The position numbers and the translations under genes are program-made. Positions 7,402-13,049 of a DNA stretch of 35,347 nucleotides are shown piece by piece. The stretch spans positions 1 through 35,347 of the IMG/VR virus record IMGVR_UViG_3300008450_000185; one strand, written 5' to 3'. Each line of letters begins with the position of its first letter. Position 1 is the first letter of the stretch. Source of the stretch: a virus. Below the pieces are notes generated by a model. The model made no database searches. It had not been told where the DNA came from and saw only the letters and a list, made by a program, of their open reading frames with translations.

Positions 7402-7511
7402 TAATAGAACGTGCAGCCGGTTCACAGGCTTTTTACGGATTTCCTGACGGGCCGGTAAGTGCGTCAAACGCGGGCGGCAAATGCGTGACTGATGGAGAGA
7501 CATCACCATGA
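7398..7511 (+). CDS. Micro-gene product, 37 aa
   Basis: A 37-codon frame between ATG 7398 and TGA 7509-7511. It is preceded by AAGGGAGA and overlaps both neighbours by four bases. The product (MIIERAAGSQAFYG...) is Gly/Ser/Ala-rich with no motif. Its exact fit between two overlapping stop/start pairs is the main evidence that it is translated. It may serve mainly to couple translation to the zinc-ribbon gene that follows. Confidence 0.45.
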   Translation: MIIERAAGSQAFYGFPDGPVSASNAGGKCVTDGETSP

Positions 7512-7747
7512 ACTGCCCAAAATGCGGAGTATGGACTAGCGTGCTTGACACGCGAAACAAAGGCTCATTTACAGTACGCCGCCGCGAGTGTGCGAACGCC
7601 CATCAATTCACCACGGAAGAACATGTCAAACTTCAAAACTTGGACGCTAGAAAATCTAGCGAAATTCGCGCAGGAATCGAACAACAAGATGATCGAGCAG
7701 AACGAGAGGATAGAGGAGCTACAGCGCGACCTCAAGGACGCCATTGA
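7508..7747 (+). CDS. NrdR-like zinc-ribbon protein without ATP-cone, 79 aa
   Basis: The first 37 residues closely follow the zinc ribbon of NrdR-type regulators: MNCPKCG, then VLDTR, then VRRREC, then a C-x3-H-x-FTT pattern (CANAHQFTTEE) in which histidine seems to replace the fourth cysteine. NrdR proper continues with an ATP-cone domain; this product instead has about 40 polar residues (EQQDDRAEREDRG) that overlap another frame starting at 7623. It may be a stand-alone phage zinc ribbon that binds nucleic acid. An NrdR-like role in ribonucleotide reductase control is not supported. It starts in an ATGA overlap at 7508. Confidence 0.6.
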   Translation: MNCPKCGVWTSVLDTRNKGSFTVRRRECANAHQFTTEEHVKLQNLDARKSSEIRAGIEQQDDRAEREDRGATARPQGRH

Positions 7748-7841
7748 GGCGTACCGTGGGCTAAACCGCCAGATACAATCCGATGTTAGCAAAGGCGTAA
7801 CCGGCGTAGACCACGCCCATCGGGATGTTGCCCTTAAATAG
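7623..7841 (+). CDS. Small coiled-coil protein, 72 aa
   Basis: The frame begins at ATG 7623 after GGAAGA, inside the zinc-ribbon gene in another frame. Residues 1-50 form a clear coiled coil (NKMIEQNERIEELQRDLKDA), the kind of sequence unlikely to arise as a shadow. The last 27 codons lie antisense to the minus-strand membrane gene 7761-7901, and the C-terminal residues look less protein-like. It is the last plus-strand gene before the convergent island. Function unknown. Confidence 0.5.
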   Translation: MSNFKTWTLENLAKFAQESNNKMIEQNERIEELQRDLKDAIEAYRGLNRQIQSDVSKGVTGVDHAHRDVALK

Positions 7842-7901
7842 TTGCTCCACAGCGATGCCAGCGTAGATCACCGTGACAAGAATGATTAACCAGCCGCTCA
7901 T
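7761..7901 (-). CDS. Small membrane protein, 46 aa
   Basis: On the minus strand, ATG at 7901 opens a 46-codon frame ending at 7761. The product is MSGWLIILVTVIYAGIAVEQ, then a short loop LFKGNIPMG, then VVYAGYAFANIGLYLAV: two membrane helices joined by a basic Gly/Asn turn. I recall near-identical small membrane proteins in other phages and prophage-like contigs, which makes this a real gene despite its size and weak ribosome site. Its last 81 bases are antisense to the plus-strand frame 7623-7841. It lies downstream of the metallophosphoesterase gene and probably shares its transcript. Confidence 0.7.
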   Translation of the reverse strand: MSGWLIILVTVIYAGIAVEQLFKGNIPMGVVYAGYAFANIGLYLAV

Positions 7902-7945
7902 AACATACCCATTTTTGGCATGATCGTGCTAGTTTTGGGTATGTT
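7902..7945. repeat. 10-bp perfect inverted repeat between two minus-strand genes
   Basis: AACATACCCA at 7902-7911 is repeated inverted as TGGGTATGTT at 7936-7945, with a 24-base spacer. The spacer contains a near-palindrome (GCATGATCGTGC, 7918-7929). It exactly fills the gap between the metallophosphoesterase stop and the small membrane-protein start. It could be an RNA stem-loop controlling the small gene, a transcript-processing site, or a protein-binding site. No T-run follows in either direction. Confidence 0.5.
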
Positions 7946-8919
7946 CATAGCTCTGAGACATCAATGACTTCACCACGGAACTCTACGCAACCATTGCCAA
8001 AGTCGTGAACAAGTTCCGGCCACAGCAGTTGACTGTTGAAGAAGGTCAGGATGGCAAAGCCACTGCGCCAGTTCGTTGGGTTGTCTTCTAGGTAGTCAAC
8101 AAATTGTGGGCCGGTTGGATTAGCTAGTGTGCCGGTGTCAACGCCGAACCTGTTGCCGGTGTAGTCCGCAAATGGAGTCACTTTAAGGCTGTGCAAGTGG
8201 CCGGTGACGATTGTCTTACCACTGTTGACTGTGTTGTTGTGTGTTGCGTGAATGCCGCCCTTGTAGCGGTGCTTGACAACCACATCTTCAGTCGGCCAAC
8301 AAGCCCAGCAGGATGTCCATGCTGGGAAATGATCTTTAAGGGAGAAACCTTTGACGCCTTCAAATTCTGCTGCATTGGCAGCAAGACGATTTTCAAACCG
8401 GCTGTCGTGGTTGCCAAGTGTCCAGATCAGCTTGGCCCGTCCAGCATCCTCCTCGATCTCGCCCAAGCTGGCCTCACACGCCTTCAATTCTTGGATGATC
8501 GACGGTTTTGTATCCCAACCGATACGAGGGTATCTACTGATAGACGCTCCATCGAACGCGTCGCCGTTGTTGATAACTGCCTTGGGCTTGAACTCCCTGA
8601 TCGCCCAGAGCAGGCCCTTGAAAGCAGTGGTGCGGATGCCCGGCCAGAAGTGAGCATCGCTGAACACAATGACTGTGCCGTTCTCAATGCCAAGTTGATG
8701 ACGCGCCGCGTGAATATGGGCGGTCTGCAAGTGAGCGTAGTTTTTACTTCTACTTTGATCAGAGGCTACTAACTGGATTTTGTGCGTTTGCTCAATTCGC
8801 CTACGCCTTTGATGAACTGACGATACATCAATACCAATTGTTTTTGATATTTTTGAGGCAGAGCGTAGTGTTTTCCATAACTCAATGAACTCCGCATCGC
8901 TAACTTTTGGTGCAGGCAT
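7945..8919 (-). CDS. Calcineurin-like metallophosphoesterase with N-terminal helix-turn-helix, 324 aa
   Basis: Residues about 5-45 look like a helix-turn-helix (SDAEFIELWKTLRS, SKTIGIDVSSVHQRRRRIE). From residue 82 the metallophosphoesterase motifs follow in order: SDAH (Asp88, His90), NNGDAFDG (Asp120), GNHDSR (Asn170, His171, Asp172), GIHATH (His224/His227) and GHLH (His241, His243). All metal ligands expected for a dinuclear enzyme are present. I chose the start at 8919 because AAGGA lies five bases upstream, inside the end of the previous gene; an in-frame start at 8946 lacks this. The substrate (phosphodiester, nucleotide or phosphoprotein) is unknown. The DNA-binding-like head suggests a nucleic-acid target. 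Confidence 0.85.
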   Translation of the reverse strand: MPAPKVSDAEFIELWKTLRSASKISKTIGIDVSSVHQRRRRIEQTHKIQLVASDQSRSKNYAHLQTAHIHAARHQLGIENGTVIVFSDAHFWPGIRTTAFKGLLWAIREFKPKAVINNGDAFDGASISRYPRIGWDTKPSIIQELKACEASLGEIEEDAGRAKLIWTLGNHDSRFENRLAANAAEFEGVKGFSLKDHFPAWTSCWACWPTEDVVVKHRYKGGIHATHNNTVNSGKTIVTGHLHSLKVTPFADYTGNRFGVDTGTLANPTGPQFVDYLEDNPTNWRSGFAILTFFNSQLLWPELVHDFGNGCVEFRGEVIDVSEL

Positions 8920-8920
8920 A

Positions 8921-9292
8921 TCATTCCTTGGTGAGGACGCGCTCAAGCACGTTGATTACTCGGTGTTCTGCTGCTTCAATTTGCTCCTCTGATGATCCTC
9001 TGTCTGTCGCTATTTGTATCAAATCGTAGGTAAGTATGTGCAAGCACTCATGCAATGCAGTTTTTCTCAAAGTCTCTGGCGTAATCTTTTCAGCGCCAAA
9101 GTCACCGATGCGGTATGTCGCCAGTCGTGCTGGCTGGTTGAATTCAACGGACGCCATTGCGCCCTTAGCTGGCTTTGATCCACGCTCAATGCGCCAATCA
9201 CCTAGTGACAATTCTTCTTGCCAGAAGGTCATACATTGGTCAAACAGAAGCGCTTGTTCTGCGCTTGGCATGTTCTTGACGGGGTTTTTCAT
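8921..9292 (-). CDS. HExxH metallopeptidase-like small protein, 123 aa
   Basis: The start at 9292 is preceded by AAAGGACGAGC; a longer frame to 9331 lacks a ribosome site. The product has one central motif, KTALHECLHILTYDL (His81, Glu82, His85). This is a zincin-like HExxH with a downstream acidic helix that may supply the third ligand. The first 70 residues include WQEELSLGDWRIE and a beta-rich segment, resembling small phage zincin-like proteins. It may cleave a host or phage protein, but activity is unproven. It is followed at once by the metallophosphoesterase gene and is the first gene of the minus-strand island. Confidence 0.7.
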   Translation of the reverse strand: MKNPVKNMPSAEQALLFDQCMTFWQEELSLGDWRIERGSKPAKGAMASVEFNQPARLATYRIGDFGAEKITPETLRKTALHECLHILTYDLIQIATDRGSSEEQIEAAEHRVINVLERVLTKE

Positions 9293-9335
9293 GCTCGTCC
9301 TTTTTGCTATCGAACTTTTGGAGGATAACACGAAC

Positions 9336-9363
9336 TTGTGACTTATTTATGTCAGCCTATATT
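9336..9363 (+). promoter_or_regulatory. Candidate sigma-70-like promoter for the replication module
   Basis: In the divergent gap 9293-9418, TTGTGA (9336-9341) and TATATT (9358-9363) stand 16 bases apart, matching a bacterial housekeeping promoter at about four and five of six positions. Between them lies a TGAC-N8-GTCA palindrome (9339-9354), well placed for a repressor or activator. The start at 9419 is 56 bases downstream. No promoter has been shown; a minus-strand promoter for the 9292 gene must also lie here but I could not pick one. Confidence 0.4.
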
Positions 9364-9418
9364 TTCGCACATTTGGAACTTTTATGTCGTATCTATTAAC
9401 TAAAGAAAGAAAAGTCTC

Positions 9419-9769
9419 ATGACACTCGCACAAGCACAAAACATAATTGGCACAAGTGTATTTGGTCAGGCACTCAGCGGCGGCACCCTCACAGCCTCAG
9501 GGAACGCAGCCATGCAGAGCGCAGCCTATAACTCTATGCTGCAAAACGCACACAGCGCATCAAACCCTCCTATCATTGGTAATAGTGGCGCATCTAACAA
9601 ACGCATATTTGCTGGTCATATAGATGTTAGCCAAGTTGCCAACGGCTACGTAGTTAACATCGCTACCAAAGAAGGCTATGAGTTCACAACCTACATTGCT
9701 TCTACCATCGTGGAAGTCAACAAGATCATTGCCGCAGCAATGGTTGCATTTCAATTGGAAGATAAATGA
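9419..9769 (+). CDS. Hypothetical protein, 116 aa
   Basis: This is the first gene of the replication operon, just after the divergent promoter region. An AAAGAAAGAAAAG stretch (9402-9414) precedes ATG 9419. Residues 1-60 are Ala/Ser/Gly/Asn-rich and low in complexity (SGGTLTASGNAAMQSAAYNS). The rest is a compact mixed fold (GYVVNIATKEGYEFTTYIAS, then a hydrophobic helix VEVNKIIAAAMVAF). I believe similar C-terminal segments occur in other phages, but no function is known. Its stop overlaps the polymerase start (ATGA, 9766-9769), so the two are translated together. Confidence 0.65.
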   Translation: MTLAQAQNIIGTSVFGQALSGGTLTASGNAAMQSAAYNSMLQNAHSASNPPIIGNSGASNKRIFAGHIDVSQVANGYVVNIATKEGYEFTTYIASTIVEVNKIIAAAMVAFQLEDK

Positions 9770-11721
9770 TACCTGTATACATAGACTTTGAAACTTACTG
9801 GAGCACTACGCACACACTGTCTCGCATGTCTCCTACGGAGTACATCACGCACCCTGAAACCGAAATCATTTCGGTAGCTATTCGTGAAGGGAACCAGCCT
9901 ACGTATGTACTGTTCGGTGAGCAGGTAATACGAGAGCACTTGCAAGACATGGACTGGAGCGACAAGATGGCCGTAGGCCACAACATGTCCGGCTTTGACT
10001 CGATGATCCTTGCGTGGCGTTTCAACATCAAGCCTAAGATGTATGGTTGCACTGCTGCCATGGCGCGGTCCAAGTACTCTAAGACCGGAGTATCTGTGGG
10101 TGGCAAGTTCCTCACTGGTGTGTCACTCAAGAAGCTGGCTGCTGAGTTTAAGGTTGGTGCCAAGCTAGACCTCGAAGCCACGAACACCAAGGGAAAGCAT
10201 CTGTGCGACTTCAGCCCTAAGGAGCTAGCTCAGATGGAGGAGTACAACAAGGTGGACACTTACCTGTGCGCCGAGTTGTTCAAGAAGTTGGCCGTGGGCT
10301 TTCCCAAGGCAGAGCTGCTGCACATCGACATGACTACACGCATGCTGGTTGAGCCTAAGTTCCAGCTGGACTACGACATGGTGAACAAGGCGCTGGAGGA
10401 TGTGAAGGCTGAGAAGGCCAAGTCTCTCAACGACCTGTATCACTTACTGTTCGACAACACTGAGCGAGTAGCCCGAGCTCTCGATGGTGACAACACAGAC
10501 CCTGAAGAGTACGTCCGCATGACCATGGCAAGCGCCGCCAAGTTTAGTGAGTTGCTCAAGTCGCGTGGCGTCGAAGTTCCCATGAAGCAGTCGCCTACTA
10601 ACCCAACAAAGCTGACAACTGCACTGGCCAAGACTGATGATGCGTTCATCGCACTGCAAGACCACGAAGACCCGATCATCGCCGCTGCTGCCCGTGTGCG
10701 CCTTGAGGTCAAGTCAACTCTGCTGGAGACACGACTCGAAGCGTTCCTGAAAGCCGCTGACGCATGTGATGGTCGCTTGCCCGTGCCACTCAAGTACGCT
10801 GGCGCTGACACCACTGGCCGCTGGTCTGGTGAGCAGTACAACATGCAGAACCTACCCCGTATAAACCCTAAGTCGCCCAAGCCGTCCGATGCTCTGCGTA
10901 ACTCACTGCGAGCGCCCAAGGGGCACAAGGTTGTCGTTGCTGACTTGTCGGGCATCGAGTTGCGGGTCAACCACTTTTTGTGGAAGGTCAAGCAGTCTAT
11001 GGACTTGTACACCGCTGACGTTGAAGCTGACTTGTATCGCTCGTTTGCGGCTGCGCGTTACGGCATCGCCGAGAGTGAGGTGTCCAAAGATCAACGGCAG
11101 CTGGCCAAGATCGCTCAGCTGGGTCTAGGCTTCGGGGCTGGTGCGCCTACGTTCCGCAAGGTGGCAAAGCTCATGGGCGGTCTGGACTTGTCAGAAGCTG
11201 AATCGCTTGAAGTTGTGACTGCATGGCGTGACACGTACCACGACATTGTTGCTGGGTGGAAGTCGTTTCAGAGCAACATCCCCAATATCCAGCAAGGCGT
11301 CGAAACAACCATTGACCCATGGGGGCTGTGCGTTACCGAGAAAAACGCTGTGCGTCTGCCGTCCGGTCGTCGCATCCACTACCCCGGCCTGACAAAAGAA
11401 TCCGACAACGGCAAGACAGAATGGTGGTACGGCAGTGGCCGCAGTCGGGCTCGTATCTACGCCGGAAAAGGCGTGGAGAACTTGGTGCAAGCCCTTGCAC
11501 GCGACGTGCTCGCAGAGCATGCACAGCGCATGTTCCAGCGCACTAAATACCGCCCATCCCTGACAGTTCATGACGAGCTGGTATATGTTGTACCCACAAC
11601 TGTGGCACAGGACGTACTTGATGAGCTGCAGAGCATAATGCGAAGCGGTGTGTCGTGGTGGCCCGAGCTGATTACATGGTCAGAAGGCGACTTAGGCGAC
11701 ACGTATGGGGAGGTGAAATAA
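9766..11721 (+). CDS. Family A DNA polymerase with 3'-5' exonuclease, 651 aa
   Basis: This is the replicative polymerase. The exonuclease domain has IDFETYW (Asp7, Glu9), GHNMSGFDS and YNKVDTYL. The polymerase domain has TTGRWSGEQYNMQNLPR, motif A ADLSGIELRV (Asp393), motif B RQLAKIAQLGLGFGAG (Arg444, Lys448) and motif C VHDELVYVV (His602, Asp603). There is no 5'-nuclease domain, and the length is normal for phage PolA. In motif B the position matching E. coli Phe762 is Leu452, and Tyr766 is replaced by Phe456. Leu at 762 has been linked in phage surveys to slower replication and temperate lifestyle. The start overlaps the previous gene. Nucleases and a PrimPol-helicase lie downstream. Confidence 0.96.
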   Translation: MIPVYIDFETYWSTTHTLSRMSPTEYITHPETEIISVAIREGNQPTYVLFGEQVIREHLQDMDWSDKMAVGHNMSGFDSMILAWRFNIKPKMYGCTAAMARSKYSKTGVSVGGKFLTGVSLKKLAAEFKVGAKLDLEATNTKGKHLCDFSPKELAQMEEYNKVDTYLCAELFKKLAVGFPKAELLHIDMTTRMLVEPKFQLDYDMVNKALEDVKAEKAKSLNDLYHLLFDNTERVARALDGDNTDPEEYVRMTMASAAKFSELLKSRGVEVPMKQSPTNPTKLTTALAKTDDAFIALQDHEDPIIAAAARVRLEVKSTLLETRLEAFLKAADACDGRLPVPLKYAGADTTGRWSGEQYNMQNLPRINPKSPKPSDALRNSLRAPKGHKVVVADLSGIELRVNHFLWKVKQSMDLYTADVEADLYRSFAAARYGIAESEVSKDQRQLAKIAQLGLGFGAGAPTFRKVAKLMGGLDLSEAESLEVVTAWRDTYHDIVAGWKSFQSNIPNIQQGVETTIDPWGLCVTEKNAVRLPSGRRIHYPGLTKESDNGKTEWWYGSGRSRARIYAGKGVENLVQALARDVLAEHAQRMFQRTKYRPSLTVHDELVYVVPTTVAQDVLDELQSIMRSGVSWWPELITWSEGDLGDTYGEVK

Positions 11722-11817
11722 ACATTGACACCACTCATCAAACTGATAAGATGGCATTTACAAACACAAGTCCTAGCCGTCAAATGACGAGTTGGGGCGG
11801 CAACGCATTGGATCAAG

Positions 11818-12474
11818 ATGGCAAACCCAGCATGGACTTACTCTCAGCTAGATACGTTCGAGACCTGTCCTCGTAAGTTCTATCACCTCAAGGTCAAGCG
11901 TGATGTGGTCGAGCCGCCTACGGTACACACCGAGTGGGGTACGAGAGTACACACTGCGTTTGAAGACTTCATCAAGAACGGAGTCATGCTGCCGGAAGGC
12001 ATGGATCAGTGGCAGAAGCTGGCGTTCAAGCTAGCAGCACTACCGGGCCAGAAGATGTGCGAAACGCAGTACGCCCTAGACCATAACTTTCAGCCAACAG
12101 CATGGGGTGCTGCATGGACTCGCGGTATCGCAGACTTTGTTGTTATCCATGGAGACAAAGCTGTTGTCGCAGATTACAAGACCGGCAAGCGCAAGCCCAC
12201 TGAACAGCTAGACCTGTACGCCAACTACATATTTGCCCATCACCCAGAAGTTCAGAAGGTAACAACCGGATTCATCTGGCTCAAGGAAAAGAAGATTGAC
12301 TGGAAGCCTGTGGAGCGCAAGGAAGTGCCCATCATCTGGCAGGGCTTCGTACCCCGCGTGGCCAAGCTGGAGTCTGCATACGAGCGCGACAAGTGGCCAG
12401 CCAAAACGTCAGGGCTGTGTAAGGCATGGTGTTCAGTATTGAGTTGCGAATTCAACGGGAGAAAAAATGGCTAG
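11818..12474 (+). CDS. Cas4/RecB-like PD-(D/E)XK nuclease with putative Fe-S cluster, 218 aa
   Basis: The protein has the plan of the Cas4/AddB/RecB nuclease family. An N-terminal SQLDTFETCPRKF carries Cys17, His45 follows in TRVHTAF, the active-site Asp106 is in RGIADFV, and DYK (Asp119, Lys121) and QLDLY (Gln130 to Tyr134) follow. A C-terminal CKAWCSVLSC cluster (Cys201, Cys205, Cys210) with Cys17 can hold a 4Fe-4S cluster. Such enzymes degrade single-stranded DNA ends and act in recombination. ATG 11818 is forced by an upstream in-frame stop, but its ribosome site (GGATCAAG) is weak. No cas1 or cas2 is nearby, so a replication or recombination role fits better than CRISPR. Confidence 0.85.
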   Translation: MANPAWTYSQLDTFETCPRKFYHLKVKRDVVEPPTVHTEWGTRVHTAFEDFIKNGVMLPEGMDQWQKLAFKLAALPGQKMCETQYALDHNFQPTAWGAAWTRGIADFVVIHGDKAVVADYKTGKRKPTEQLDLYANYIFAHHPEVQKVTTGFIWLKEKKIDWKPVERKEVPIIWQGFVPRVAKLESAYERDKWPAKTSGLCKAWCSVLSCEFNGRKNG

Positions 12475-12811
12475 AACACCAGAAGGCAAAGTAAAAGACG
12501 CTTGCAGGAAGTTCCTCATAGCGCGGGGCGCGTGGTTCTTTATGCCTGTGTCTAACGGCATGGGGCAAGTCGGCATCCCCGACATCATCATTTGCTACCG
12601 TGGAATTTTTGTAGCCATTGAAACTAAGGCACCGGGTAAGCGCAGTCAGACAACTCCTAACCAAGACAGAGTTCTCGAGGCAATACAGAAAGCCGAAGGC
12701 TTTGCTTGGGTAGTGGACAATGTTGATGACCTGCAACCCCTGTTCGATTCCATCGACGTTTACTTCAAATTGGAGAGACCAAATGACCAAGTCAACATCA
12801 CGAAAACTTGA
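12467..12811 (+). CDS. VRR-NUC domain nuclease, 114 aa
   Basis: A stand-alone VRR-NUC nuclease of the PD-(D/E)XK superfamily. N-terminal GKVKDACRKFL is followed by NGMGQVGIPDIIICYRG (Asp39) and AIETKAPG (Glu52, Lys54). A glutamine-rich helix (SQTTPNQDRVLEAIQ) and an AWVVDNVDDL end follow, all standard for phage VRR-NUC proteins of this length. Family members cut branched DNA such as Holliday or flap structures. The start overlaps the Cas4-like gene by eight bases and has GGGAGA just upstream, which places two different nucleases under coupled translation. Confidence 0.9.
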   Translation: MARTPEGKVKDACRKFLIARGAWFFMPVSNGMGQVGIPDIIICYRGIFVAIETKAPGKRSQTTPNQDRVLEAIQKAEGFAWVVDNVDDLQPLFDSIDVYFKLERPNDQVNITKT

Positions 12812-13049
12812 GTACCAAAAAGCATACAACGCAAAGCCAGAAGAGGTGGCCAAGCGAGTGAAGAACAACGCCGCACGACGCGAAGCGATTAAAGACGGCA
12901 AGGCCAAGGTGGGCGATGGTAAAGACGTAGCCCACAAGAAATCACTGGAGAACGGCGGCAGCAACCACAAGGCCAACGTAGCCGTTCAAGAACGAAAAAC
13001 CAACCGGGGCTGGAGAAAAGGTAGCGGCTCCTACAACCCTGACAAGTAA
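12783..13049 (+). CDS. HNH-like small protein, 88 aa
   Basis: I chose ATG 12783, preceded by GGAGAGACC, over an upstream in-frame start inside the VRR-NUC gene. The protein is very basic. Its centre, DVAHKKSLENGGSNHKANV (about residues 47-65) followed by ERKTNRGW, follows the spacing of an HNH motif (xxxH-x-x-PL-x-x-GG-x-N-x-x-xN-x-x-V). The first histidine doublet is reduced to AH, and no zinc-binding cysteines are present. It may be a weak or inactive HNH nuclease or a DNA-binding remnant. The stop forms TAATG with the next gene. Confidence 0.6.
   Translation: MTKSTSRKLEYQKAYNAKPEEVAKRVKNNAARREAIKDGKAKVGDGKDVAHKKSLENGGSNHKANVAVQERKTNRGWRKGSGSYNPDK

Noticed and set aside
7508-7747. Full NrdR regulator
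   Set aside because: Only the zinc ribbon is present; the ATP-cone domain is absent, so regulation of ribonucleotide reductase is not supported.
8191-8772. Plus-strand frame of 193 codons opposite the metallophosphoesterase
   Set aside because: The opposite strand carries all phosphoesterase motifs, and this frame has no plausible start or motif.
10440-11012. Minus-strand frame of 190 codons inside the DNA polymerase gene
   Set aside because: It is a shadow of the polymerase frame, Ser/Arg-rich with no ribosome site.
11725-11750. TTGACA with a GATAAG box as a promoter for the nuclease genes
   Set aside because: The spacing is only 14 bases, and the -10 match is poor.
11751-11876. Possible 41-codon plus-strand frame before and into the Cas4-like gene
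   Set aside because: No good ribosome site precedes it and two thirds lie in another frame over the Cas4-like start; too weak to call.
11818-12474. Cas4-like gene as a sign of a CRISPR system
   Set aside because: No cas1, cas2 or repeat array is in the window; stand-alone Cas4-like nucleases are common in phage replication modules.
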